A program made the translations under genes and the position numbers. A stretch of 64,000 nt of DNA from Microdochium bolleyi (taxonomy: Eukaryota > Ascomycota > Sordariomycetes > Xylariales > Microdochiaceae). The first letter of the stretch is position 1, and the number at the start of each line of letters is the position of its first letter. The notes beneath the pieces were generated by a model. It did not search any database. It was not told the origin of the DNA and saw only the letters and a program-made list of their open reading frames with translations. The DNA is taken from contig KQ964249.1 of the NCBI GenBank assembly GCA_001566295.1, forward strand, positions 1,302,001 through 1,366,000, in the 5' to 3' direction. Positions 21,568-31,168 of the stretch are shown in pieces.

Positions 21568-22515
21568 ATGGCGCCAATGAAAAACAATTCCAATTCGAGT
21601 AGTAGTAATTACGGCGAGGTGCAGGCCGCCCAGGTCAACGTCCTCGCCAGCTGCTACGTCGTCGACCCTCAGGCCTCCCTCAAGGGCCTGCACTACTGCA
21701 CTACCGGGGCTGCAGGGGCCGAGTGGTATTCCTGAGGTCCCTATCTCAGGACTGCCCTCGCCCCCCTCAAGCCCCCCCCTCGCCGCCCTCACTTCCTCAA
21801 ACGAGCTGGCTCTCCAGCCCAAGCCGTCAAAGAGGAACCGTGCCAGCGGTGCCCACGCCAGCCGCAGCCGCCGACGAGGGGGGGCAACACTCCAGATCAG
21901 GGAAGAATGTGAGAGATTCTTTTGCGAGACCATGAAAGCTGTGTTCCAGGGTGAGCGGAACATGGCCAGTAGTGTCTCCGGCCTGACTGGGGTGTCCAGC
22001 GTGCTGACACCACCCGACGACTACCCGACGCCGCCGTCGTCCTTCTCGAGCACCTACAGCGGACGCTACACTCTGCCGCCTGTCACTGCCATGGGATGGA
22101 TGGAGTTTTGGGACTATGCCGGAGGCACAAGCTTCCGCGCGTTTATCGCCGACGAGGACAACGGAGACAAGTCGCTCTTTGCCTTCTTCGACAGTGGTCT
22201 TGTCAATGACGGACGTGATCTGAAGCAAGCGTAAGTTGTGCTCCTCTCTTAGCCAGCCTGCCGTGTGGCTGACCTCTCCTGACACATGACGCTAACACCG
22301 TCAACAGACTCATTGCACTTATTGAACTTGCCGACGTCCCCATGGGTTGCTCGCGTCTCGTAGTCTGCCTGGATCGGTTCATCCCAGACGAAGACAGCAA
22401 GACACTCATGAGAAATCTTCAATGGGCTGGTTTCGAGCTGACAACGCTCGACCACTGGGCCAAATCGGTCGATGTGACCAGCAAGCGGTGGCTGTTCATG
22501 GAAATGGATATCTAA
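21568..22515 (+). CDS. OAZ1: Ornithine decarboxylase antizyme (programmed +1 frameshift)
   Basis: ORF1 runs 21568-21735: 55 residues ending EWYS, then TGA. ORF2 is in the +1 frame (21734-22230 and 22308-22515, intron of 77 bases) and gives 234 residues. The fusion made by frameshifting is about 289 residues. Antizyme binds ornithine decarboxylase, directs it to ubiquitin-independent proteasomal breakdown and inhibits polyamine uptake. High polyamine levels promote the frameshift, giving feedback control. ORF2 shows the antizyme core: WMEFWDYAGGTSFRAFIADE, then LFAFFDSGLVNDGRDLKQA, LIALIELADVPMGCSRLVVC and a C-terminal WAGFELTTLDHW. Neither frame alone encodes the protein. The shift site TCC-TGA is the same codon pair as in animal antizymes. 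Branch site GCTAAC and acceptor ACAG support the intron. Confidence 0.94.
21730..21750 (+). promoter_or_regulatory. Programmed +1 frameshift site with stop-spanning inverted repeat
   Basis: TCC (21730-21732) precedes TGA (21733-21735). Skipping T21733 continues with GAG GTC CCT in ORF2. CCTGAG (21731-21736) and CTCAGG (21745-21750) form a perfect 6-bp inverted repeat with an 8-base loop across the stop codon. The shift site is well supported; a role for the hairpin is inferred. Confidence 0.85.
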
Positions 22516-23077
22516 GATGCCCAGCTTCCTCACACACTGCCCTTACCCATCGACTTGTACATCTTCGACCCCTTTCCGCATTTGCCTTGTGCTTTTTTTA
22601 CCTTGACCCTTCTCAAGTCCTTTCTTGTCCCATCTGAAGATTTTGCGGATCATCGTCTCATGCGCAGTCCTTTGTACCGAGGTGTTGGGAGTCCATGACA
22701 AGCCAAAAGCGATTCTCTCTTGATCTCTTCTACTGCTCATGGAACCAGTTGACATTTGCGGGAGTACTGTTATTTTATCTTTCTGATCTGTTTTTCGACA
22801 CTGCAGTTGATTGCTACATGGTTTATTCGGCCACGTCGTGGCCCTCGGGCTCATGACAAGCACAGTTACATCCTGATTGCCCTATCCTGTTTAGTTTGTA
22901 CATAGCTGAATCACAGCCACTTGCCCCCATGATTTGCTGTCCGCTTCGATCGTGTGATATGTGTGATTGTAAAAGCAAAAAATCCACGATGAATGTCTCG
23001 CGACTCGGTGCGGTAAGCTCTTGTGCAAAAGTGGTTACTTCTGTGTTTCCTTATTTGAAGTGTCTATCTATCACAGT
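22516..23077. other. Convergent intergenic region
   Basis: The 3' ends of the antizyme (+) and HIS7 (-) genes face each other. Nothing else was recognised. Confidence 0.6.
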
Positions 23078-24733
23078 CTATAAGTCACGTTCAAACAGCC
23101 TGACCTCAAGCCCTTTCTCGGCCAGGTAGTCCTTGACCTGCTTGACCGTGTACTCCTCACGGTGGAAGATACCCGCGCCGAGCGCGGCGTCGGTCGTCGT
23201 CTTCTCAAACACCTCTTCGAAGTGCTGCGGGTTGCCCGCACCGCTGGAAGCGATGACGGGAATCCGCACGCTGCTCTTGACCTGATTGATGAGCTCGAGG
23301 TCGAACCCGGAGTTGGTCCCGTCCTTGTCAATGCAGTTGAGCAGGATCTCGCCCGCGCCCATCGCCTCAACGGCCTGCACGAGCTCGACGACGTCGAGGT
23401 CACGCGTCTCGCGGCCGCCCTTGATCGTGCAGGCGTACCAGCAGTACTCGTCCCTGCTCTCCGTCTGGGAGGGGAAGTTTGTCTTGATGGTGTGGTGCCG
23501 CGTCGCATCGGGCTTCGGGACGTAGATGCGCTTCGGGTCCACGCTGACGACGACGGCCTGATTGCCGTACGCACGGCTGATCTGCTCGATCGCGGTGTTG
23601 CCGAAGAGCTTGCGCCCGGCGCCGTAGTACTCCTCCGCAGCGACGACCGCGTCGGACCCGATCGAGACCTTGTCGGCGCCGCTCTTGAAGTACATGGTCG
23701 CGATCTCGAGCGCCGACACCTTGGTCCCGTCCGTGTCGACCGTGTCCCGGATCCCTCCGCCGATGGTGAGCGGCACAAACACCGTCTCGCTCGTGCGCCG
23801 CAGGATCTCGAGCATCGGCACGTCCGCCACGGGCAGGTCCCGGAAGCTCGTGATGTTGAGGAACGTCACCTCATCCGCGCCCTGCTCGTAGTACTTCTTG
23901 GCGAGCTCGACGGGCTTGCCCAGGTTGCGCACGTCGTTGCCCTCGCTCTTCTCGCGCACGTCGTACTGGTCCCCCTTGGTCACGACGAGGTCGCCCTGGT
24001 CGTTGGCGCGCACGTCCAGGCACGCGATCACACGCCGCGTCAGGCCGCCCGTGGGGGCTGGGCCCGCGACCTCCTGCCCCAGCGTCCGCGCGCCCTCGCC
24101 CGTCAGGAAGGACTTGAGCACCCGCAGGCCCGCGACGCCGCTCTTCTCCGGGTGGAACTGCGTCGCCAGGACGTTGCCCTTGGCCACGGCGCCGACAAAC
24201 ACCTCCCCGCCGAACTGATTCTGCGCGCCGTACGTCCCCGTCGCGACCGTCCACCCGGCCGCCTCCAGCTCCCCGGCCACGTACGGGTACTTGTATGAGT
24301 GGACGTAGTAGTACTTGCTCTCGGGCCGGAGGTCGTATAGCGCCCGCGAGCTCGCGTTGGCCGAGTTCCACCCGATGTGCGGCACCGCCTTGTCCGAGTC
24401 GTCGAAGCGGTCGAGCTTGCCCCGGATCACGCCCAGGCCGGGCACGTCCGGGTCCTCAACGGAGCCCCCCCAGAGCGCCTGCAGGCCGACGCAGATGCCC
24501 ATGAAGGGCTTCCCAGAGTCGATGTGGGCCCGGATCGCGGGCAGGTAGCCCGCCGAGGAGAGCTGCGAGAGGCAGTGCCCGAAGTGGCCGACGCCGGGCA
24601 GGATGAGCTTGTCCGCGGAGGCGACCTCCTCGGGGGTCCGGACCCAGGACACGGTGTAGCCGAGCTTCTCGATCGCGTTGACCAGGCTGCGGACGTTGCC
24701 GGCGACGTAGTCGAGCATGTGGACGGTCGGCAT
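23078..24733 (-). CDS. HIS7: Imidazole glycerol phosphate synthase, fused HisH-HisF
   Basis: Intronless frame of 551 residues from the ATG at 24733 (MPTVHMLDYVAGNVRSLVNA). The N-terminal glutamine amidotransferase domain (about 1-215) has the nucleophile motif MGICVGLQALWGG near residue 80 and the His/Glu pair in TQFHPEKSG. The HisF (beta/alpha)8 cyclase domain starts near residue 230 with RVIACLDVRANDQGDLVV and carries the phosphate-binding GGGIRD. The enzyme converts PRFAR and glutamine to imidazole glycerol phosphate and AICAR, linking histidine and purine synthesis. Bacteria use two separate proteins; the fusion is normal in fungi. Length matches yeast HIS7 (552 residues). A TGACTC element, one base short of the CPC1/GCN4 site, lies about 210 bases upstream at 24943-24948. 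Confidence 0.97.
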   Translation of the reverse strand: MPTVHMLDYVAGNVRSLVNAIEKLGYTVSWVRTPEEVASADKLILPGVGHFGHCLSQLSSAGYLPAIRAHIDSGKPFMGICVGLQALWGGSVEDPDVPGLGVIRGKLDRFDDSDKAVPHIGWNSANASSRALYDLRPESKYYYVHSYKYPYVAGELEAAGWTVATGTYGAQNQFGGEVFVGAVAKGNVLATQFHPEKSGVAGLRVLKSFLTGEGARTLGQEVAGPAPTGGLTRRVIACLDVRANDQGDLVVTKGDQYDVREKSEGNDVRNLGKPVELAKKYYEQGADEVTFLNITSFRDLPVADVPMLEILRRTSETVFVPLTIGGGIRDTVDTDGTKVSALEIATMYFKSGADKVSIGSDAVVAAEEYYGAGRKLFGNTAIEQISRAYGNQAVVVSVDPKRIYVPKPDATRHHTIKTNFPSQTESRDEYCWYACTIKGGRETRDLDVVELVQAVEAMGAGEILLNCIDKDGTNSGFDLELINQVKSSVRIPVIASSGAGNPQHFEEVFEKTTTDAALGAGIFHREEYTVKQVKDYLAEKGLEVRLFERDL

Positions 24734-25327
24734 GGTTGCGGATGTGTGTTGCACCCTTGGACGGGTGACGTCGCGCGGGGGGGGGAAGAGAGGGTGCGTA
24801 TATCGAGATTATGTAGTGTTGTCGTGTCGAGTGTCCGTCTGAGTATATCTGATCCGGGGCGGTACGGACGCTATATGTACATGAGCTGGCACAGTATCGC
24901 AAGTGGTCGTATGGAAGGGATCCAAAGACCGTCTTTTAGATGTGACTCGTCAAATGCCGACGGCGTTTGGACTTTTTTGGGCGCATCTTGAAGAATCGGA
25001 ATGCCCCTCCCGTAGAGTGCCCCTCTGTGTGTGTCATTCGGCGCCGGCGCCGGCAGCGGATGCGCTACCGATCGGGCAGGGGTCCACTGCTACGTGCATG
25101 CCCATGCCCACTGTAATTTCTTGGTGCAAGCTCTCAGTCTTTTCGCCAGCCGCCAGCTTTCACGAAGGGAGCCAGGCAGATCCCGGGATGTTGCAAATGC
25201 GGTCTGGAAGTGCCTGACCTGGACTCCAGAACCCGTGATGCGCTAGTAGTCGGCTGATACCGAAGCGAGCCGCCCGTCCTAGACGCCCTTGCCATCCCGA
25301 TGCATGCGAGGTGCGACTGTCTGCCTC
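24734..25327. promoter_or_regulatory. Divergent intergenic region between HIS7 and TFIIIC subunit
   Basis: Holds the promoters of both genes. TGACTC at 24943-24948 is a near match (TGACTCg) to the amino-acid-control element bound by CPC1/GCN4. This fits a histidine gene, but one imperfect site is weak evidence. Confidence 0.45.
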
Positions 25328-26713
25328 ATGGAAACATCATCCATCCCAGCTCATACGGGTAGCACCCAGCTGAGCGGGAGCAGCTCTGTGCCTACCACGG
25401 GACCGCCACCTTCGCAAACAAGCCACTCGCTGCCCATCGTCGAGGACGACGAGTCGGAGTGGGAGTATGAGTACTCGGCGACCGAGACAGAGGTGTGTAT
25501 CTTCACGGACACTCAGTGGAGAACATCCCAGCTCACAGCATCGCAGACCTTCTACGTCACCCTAGACCTCTCCACCCAGGACTTTACAGACAAGCGCACA
25601 AAGACGATTCATCACGGGCGCGGCGGCTACCAGGGCGAGAAGCAGGCCGATCTCTTCCAAAGCCGCCATCAGAGCCCTGACGCCAGCGGCGCGCCATCAG
25701 TCAGCAGACGCGACAGCACCGCGGTCGCTTCGGACGACGGCGAGAGTAAGCACCCGCAGGCACCCTCTCACGACCCTCAGGATGCCCGGCTCCGCGGCCT
25801 CGAGGCCCGCGGCTGGTCTGGGAACGGCGCCGGTGGCGATGATGTAGAGGACGATGACGAAGAGGAGAACCTCGACGAGGTGCAGATCATGGAGCTGCAC
25901 TCGGCGAACCCGGTCATCTCGTACCATGGCCGCGTCTACGCCGCGCAGTGGCACCAGAACATCGGCACCGAGTTCCTGCTGACCCGGCGCGACGAGGACG
26001 ACAGCAACCACCACGGCCTCCCCGTGCTCCGGCAGCTGGACAACGGCGTGGACCTCCTCGCCGCGAGCAGCGCGCGGCTCAGCGTGACGCAGAAGGAGCT
26101 GAAGCGCAAGGACACTAGCAATAACGACAACATACAGCAGCAAGGGCCGAGCAGACAGGCCAGCGGCGCACATATCTCGGGAGGAGGCGCCGCGGGAGAT
26201 CAAGAGGAGGGCGAGGAAAACGACGAGATTGACTCTCTCGTTCCACCTGCGGACTCGGGGGCTTCACAGGCGCGCATCGACCAGGGTGACTTTCTCCGGC
26301 AGTTCATCGCGCTGAAGCGCTCGAGGGGTGAGACGGACGACGTCCCCGTCCTGACGAGCGCGGACCACTTACCCAAGAGAGCACCCTCGAAGAGGACCAC
26401 CGGCCGTGGCCGCGGGCAGGGCGCTGGAGGAGGGCGACCGCGAGGTACGCCACGGGGGCCACGCCGTGGTCGCGGTGGTGGTGCTGGCGTGGGCCGCACA
26501 CGGACGCTGCTTAACATCGCGGCGCAGGTTGATGGCCGCAGCTCGACTACACCGGATGCCGCAGCGGCGAAGAACGATGATGGCGAGGGGCAGGCTAATG
26601 TAGACCCTGCGCTGGATGAAATGACGCCCAGTCGCTCTTCTGGTGGTGATGGAACGCAGACGGCGAGCACGAACACTGAGGGTGGAGTAGCGGACATAGG
26701 TCCCGCATTGTAG
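25328..26713 (+). CDS. TFIIIC tau55/SFC7-like subunit with triple-barrel domain
   Basis: Two exons: 25328-25492 and 25547-26713, encode 443 residues. The 54-base intron is a multiple of three and contains no stop, so an unspliced reading is also open. Removing it restores SATETETFYVTLDLS, the first strands of the TFIIIC triple-barrel domain. That domain continues after an acidic insert with IMELHSANPVISYHGRVYA and WHQNIGTEFLLTRR. In yeast this domain (Tfc7) pairs with Tfc1 in the tauA module of the RNA polymerase III factor that binds tRNA and 5S gene promoters. The C-terminus has an Arg/Gly-rich block (GRGRGQGAGGGRPRGT, then RRGRGGGAG). The start at 25328 is in good context; an in-frame ATG at 25304 would add 8 residues. 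Confidence 0.83.
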   Translation: METSSIPAHTGSTQLSGSSSVPTTGPPPSQTSHSLPIVEDDESEWEYEYSATETEVCIFTDTQWRTSQLTASQTFYVTLDLSTQDFTDKRTKTIHHGRGGYQGEKQADLFQSRHQSPDASGAPSVSRRDSTAVASDDGESKHPQAPSHDPQDARLRGLEARGWSGNGAGGDDVEDDDEEENLDEVQIMELHSANPVISYHGRVYAAQWHQNIGTEFLLTRRDEDDSNHHGLPVLRQLDNGVDLLAASSARLSVTQKELKRKDTSNNDNIQQQGPSRQASGAHISGGGAAGDQEEGEENDEIDSLVPPADSGASQARIDQGDFLRQFIALKRSRGETDDVPVLTSADHLPKRAPSKRTTGRGRGQGAGGGRPRGTPRGPRRGRGGGAGVGRTRTLLNIAAQVDGRSSTTPDAAAAKNDDGEGQANVDPALDEMTPSRSSGGDGTQTASTNTEGGVADIGPAL

Positions 26714-27245
26714 CACGCGTAGAAAAGTTGTGAATGGGCACGATGAATTCCTCCCCATGTGGAGATCAAAGCCATGGTTGCAGTCAACATGATAACGGTT
26801 TTCCACTCCAGGAGAGCTCTACCACCCGCACGGTGACCTAAGTGCCGATCCATTTTGCGATGAAGGCTGAGAAAACACGGGCAAGAAACCCAGTGATAAC
26901 AGGTTCTGGGCACGAGAAAGCCTACTAGATTCCCTACGGAGTATTCCTTCCCTTTAGGCAGGCCGAGTGCTGCCTATCGGGTGGGATCCTTACGAGCCTG
27001 CTTGGCGAGACTCCACTTACATGGATCGCTCATGCGAGCAGGGTCTCGGCCTCGACGGTGTATAAATGCACTTGACCGCATGCTCGAAACATTCTTTGCT
27101 CTTCTCGGACCCTGAACCAAAGACCTGCGTCCTGATCATCTCATCGTGTTGTGTGCTAGGTAGGCACCAGAGTTGTCTTGAGAGTAGTGACACAGAACGT
27201 GAATACTTGGGAAGGCATCAGTCGTTGTCACAACAGAAGGCTACA
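26714..27245 (+). promoter_or_regulatory. Intergenic region with TATA box of the F-box gene
   Basis: TATAAA lies at 27061-27066, about 180 bases before the proposed ATG of the F-box gene at 27246. The left part should hold the 3' end of the TFIIIC gene. No gene was recognised. Confidence 0.5.
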
Positions 27246-29427
27246 ATGGGTGAGAACAACACAGCCCCTTGATCTTTCCATTCGATCAGTTTAAGATGTG
27301 GTCCGAGATCAGAGACTGACATCGTCACGCAGGCCACGATGTGAGTCACCCAACGCTTCAGCCGTGGAATCCGACCCGATCTGCAGAATCCAGCTCTCTA
27401 ACACTGCTGCTCGCCGTGTCTCGACGTTTCAGGTCAGATGCCAATTCTGCGGCGTGAGCTTCGGCGTCGGCCGGATCCGGACCGCCGACGAGCCGCGCGG
27501 CGCCGGCTGGTCTCAAGCCGGCGGCTGGACTCGCGACCAGCGAGGCTATATCGCGGGAGGCTCGGAACCCCGGTACGAGAATTGCATACAGCTCAAGGGC
27601 AAGGCGTCGAGAGCGCCGCCGGACACACGTGAAGGCCGGAGGGCGTTTTATGTCAAGAGTGCGGAGGAGGTGGGGTGCCGGCTTGTGCAGCATGAGCTAC
27701 CCCTATGGGGTCCTGGGAGTGAGCTCAGATATCGCGATCGCGAGGTGGGCGTGCTTGTGGACGGGGATGAGGACGACGATGATGACTCTTCGTACGATCC
27801 TGGGAATGACTCGGCAGATGAAGATCCCTTCGAGTATGACTCGGAGCCGGACAGTGCCGACGTCGACGCCTACGAGGCGAGGATGGAGGAAGCATCAGCC
27901 GCGTCCCAGGATGAGCCTGTCTGGACCTTCTCCGTGGAAGGGCCGTCGCCGTTGGCAGTGATGGACACCAAGTTCAAGTTCCTATCCTCATGCTGGGACC
28001 CTGAGCCGCCATACGATCAAGGCAGTGAAGAGGACGAGTGCGATCACAATGTCGCCAGCACCGTCGATAGGCCCTATCGGTTCTACGAGCACATCGCCGG
28101 ACCAGACTGTAGCAACGACCACGGCTACAACGGCCACCTCATCTCCGTCGATGAGATGTTTCACGGCCATACAGCGCAGTTTCTGGCCAGCAAGATATTG
28201 CTAGAGGAGAGCGGGTCCGCATGGGAGTCTGCGGAAGACGACCTTGACTTCGAGCGCGACTCCGCCTGCTTCCTGACTGGTCTGTCCAAGGCGGCCCCTG
28301 TTACAGATGATACCATCCGGGTCCAGCCAGAGCGCCATGGCGTGGACCAGATCGAGTCGGACAATTATTTGTACGAATGGGTAAGTTGAGTTCATGGCTC
28401 ATGGTACCTACTGAAATAGGAGGGCAGAGTAGCAGCGGTGGCTGACATGTTGATCCTCTTGCAGATGACTATCCACGAGTACGGTCTCCCTTTCCATCCA
28501 ACATGTTTCGAGCTGTTCTGTCAGGCCAGCAGGGTTGCGTTTAACGGTCGCGTGGATATCAATGGCCTCATGGAGCTCCGCGATACTACATGCAGAGAGC
28601 CTGGATCGAGGCCCGTGACTGGCGCATGGCCTGCGGCGTGGAACAAGGACACTGAGCGCTCATACTGGCAGGGCTGGTCGTGCTTCAATGGCTGCGAGTA
28701 CCTCGTAGCCAACCCAGTCTATGTGCCGCGGCTGACGGCCATCATCGCCTCGTCCACTGCTGCGAGTCGTCAAGGATCAGGCTTCAGCATACAAGACAGC
28801 CCATTCGCCTACAGAGAGCCCGCACTCCCGCCGACTGCTGGCGGAGATCCATTCTTGAAACTGCCGGTCGAAGTCGGCCGCTGCATTGTCGACTACCTCG
28901 GCTCCAAGGACATTGCGAGTCTGAGGCTTGCCTCCCACGCGTTCCAGCAGCTGCCCATATCCCTGTGGCATCGGCTCGTCATGGAGGAAATGCCTTTCCT
29001 GTATGAGGCGTGGTCAGATGACGTGCAGCCATATCCGTGGGCGTCACGTCTAGCTTCAGACTGGGAGAAGTATGCAAAGACCAAAGCGGACCTGGACACT
29101 GACAGGATGCACCGCAGGCAAGTCGTCAAGGAGGACATGCCAGAAGCTCTGGACGACTGGATCGAGAATGAGGTCGTCCTAGATGATGCCGACATCGAGT
29201 CGCAGACCATGTGTGCCGACAGAAGGAGGATCCTCGAGTACACGCCCGTGAAGCTGCAGCTCAAGACGACAAATTGGTACCAGCTTTATCGAGACATAGT
29301 TGTCAGCTGGGATCATCTCAAGGGCCTGCGTAACCGAGAGAGGATCTGGCAGCACGTCACGGATATCACCGAAGCCATTGGCCAGATGAAGCCTGTTGTG
29401 GGTGGAGATGTAGAAATGTCAATGTAG
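27246..29427 (+). CDS. F-box protein with two tiny 5' coding exons
   Basis: Proposed exons: 27246-27249 (ATGG), 27333-27340 (8 nt), 27433-28380 and 28465-29427, encode 640 residues. Introns are 83, 92 and 84 bases. The joined start reads MGHDVRCQFCGVSFGVGRIR followed by TADEPR, similar to N-termini of a family of fungal F-box proteins with a CxxC start. The F-box is at about residues 450-495: FLKLPVEVGRCIVDYLGSKD, then IASLRLASHAFQQLP and LWHRL. F-box proteins link substrates to SKP1-cullin ubiquitin ligases; the substrate is unknown. An acidic stretch (DGDEDDDDDSS) lies near residue 120. Donors (GTGAGA, GTGAGT, GTAAGT) and branch sites (CTGAC, CTAAC) support the model. No ATG in the main exon's frame gives the conserved start. 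Confidence 0.8.
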
Positions 29428-30592
29428 AGAAAACACGAAAATCGTCTGGGTCTGTTCGCATACAGCCCGTCATTGTGAGTATTAGACCGCAAGAGCTATC
29501 GTGAAGTAAATCAATATGAACCTTCTTCAACACGGTTTGAGTTTGGACTTGTTTAGACCTCGGCCACCTGCCTAGGTGAGCGAGTTGTATCTTGGAGCGA
29601 TGCCAGATGGGCTAGCCAACCACAGAGAGGTTTCTCCAAGGAACGAATGTCCCTGCAGGATAACAGAGCTGGGTCGCCGGCATCTGCTGTCAGCAGAGGG
29701 TGGACGGCAACCGCATGACTCGCCTTGATTCAGCTCACCCAGCGGGGTGATGACTGCATCTGCCATTCGTCTCAATCTCGAGGCCCGACGTCCATTGCCG
29801 TGGCAATGCAGCTCGACGGGCAGGGTTCTGTGCTGTCCAGCCCTGGCAGAGCTGTGACTCAGCGGACCAGAGGGTCTGTCGATCCAAGGATGCTGACATC
29901 AAGGGCTCTACATGGCTTGATGCTTGTAAACAAAAGTGTGCCCCGGTGAGCACTGATTGGACGGTGACAGCTCTGAGCAATTGCCCACTAGGAACAGCAT
30001 TCACAACTGTGCTTGTTGCTGGCAACGACAATGCCAATTCGTCTGCTCGATCGACATACGTGGCATGGGGGGAGTTGGGCAGGTGACTGGTGAGCTAGGG
30101 ACTGCCCAAACGAAGCAGGATTAACCCCATCGACCATCAACAGCCTGAAGGGGCGCCTTGAGAGCTCCATCGTGGGCACTCGTGCGACGATCTCTGGGGC
30201 AAAGTACCTTTCTGCGGTGACGCAGTCCGAGCGGTACTTGTGTTCATGCGCGCGCGGGCACCCGCCCCGTCTCCTCTTTCAGTCCTCACCCAAGTGGGCT
30301 GCTCCAAGCACTGAGCCGGCAGCTGCCACTTGCGCCCACCCACCTTGAGGCCCAAGCTACAACACCGCGAGACCTCCATCAGCTCCCAGCTTTTATTCAA
30401 GAGGGAGAACATCTCCTGCTGCCTCCAAGGTCTTTCCCCAGCAATCATTCGCTCCCTCAGCCCATCACACGACACCACTGCGAGCTCCTGAATATATCGA
30501 CAGGCACTCGTCATAGCCACCATTTGGCCCCTCACACGCCCCTCCCTCCACCAAGCACCTCGACTTTCACAGCTCTCAACGCCATCGCAATC
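29428..30592. promoter_or_regulatory. Intergenic region with pyrimidine-rich endosulfine leader
   Basis: About 1.2 kb between the F-box gene and the endosulfine gene, both plus strand. The last 100 bases are C/T-rich and lack G runs, as in highly expressed fungal leaders. No gene was recognised. Confidence 0.5.
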
Positions 30593-31168
30593 ATGAACCC
30601 TCACCAGAAGAACAAGATCGACGTCAAGGTAGGCAAAGCTCTATTTTTGAGTACGGCTGCGCGTAATCGCCTGCTCCAAGCTGACATCCTCTGTCCCAAC
30701 CGCAAACAGTCCCTCTCCCCAGAGGAGCAGCGCCTCTTCCGCCTCTACGGCAAGCTCCCCTCCAAGAGCGACCACTTCGCCAAGCACCTCAAGGAGCGCA
30801 AGTACTTTGACAGCGGCGACTACGCCATGTCCAAGGCCGGCAAGGGCGACAGCGTCGACGCCGCCACCGTTGGCTCTCAGCACCCCGTCCCCGAGAACAT
30901 CCCCCACGCCTCCTCCCCGCAGCAGGGCGGCCAGCACAACGGCGGCGGCAGCGGCTCCGGCGGCACCCCGAGCCTCCACCACCCGTCCCTGCATGGCGGT
31001 CCCGGCGCCGGCGCGGCAGGCCAGATCAACAGCGGCAGCCCGGTCAAGGAGAGCAGCTTCCTTCAGCGAGAGACCAGCGTTGACGATGATGCCGCGCCCA
31101 ACAGCGAGGATACGACCAAGAGTCAAGCTGCTGGGGACGCGCAGCAAGGTCTGCCCATCCGCGGCTAA
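30593..31168 (+). CDS. IGO1: Endosulfine family protein (Igo1/ENSA-like PP2A inhibitor)
   Basis: Two exons: 30593-30628 and 30710-31168, with an 81-base intron, encode 164 residues. The start MNPHQKNKIDVK joins to SLSPEEQRLFRLYGKLPSKS. The signature FDSGDYAMSKAG contains the serine phosphorylated by Greatwall/Rim15 kinases. In yeast the phosphorylated form inhibits PP2A-B55, protects mRNAs on entry to quiescence and promotes mitotic or meiotic entry. The rest is a Gly/Ser/His-rich, probably disordered tail that is longer than in yeast. The intron is a multiple of three and stop-free, so the unspliced frame is open and would insert 27 residues before the conserved block. The donor GTAGGC is weak; branch CTGAC and acceptor ACAG are good. 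Confidence 0.92.
   Translation: MNPHQKNKIDVKVGKALFLSTAARNRLLQADILCPNRKQSLSPEEQRLFRLYGKLPSKSDHFAKHLKERKYFDSGDYAMSKAGKGDSVDAATVGSQHPVPENIPHASSPQQGGQHNGGGSGSGGTPSLHHPSLHGGPGAGAAGQINSGSPVKESSFLQRETSVDDDAAPNSEDTTKSQAAGDAQQGLPIRG

Noticed and set aside
23162..24298. 378-codon plus-strand frame opposite HIS7
   Set aside because: Antisense shadow; it is rich in Arg, Leu, Val and His from complementary codon bias.
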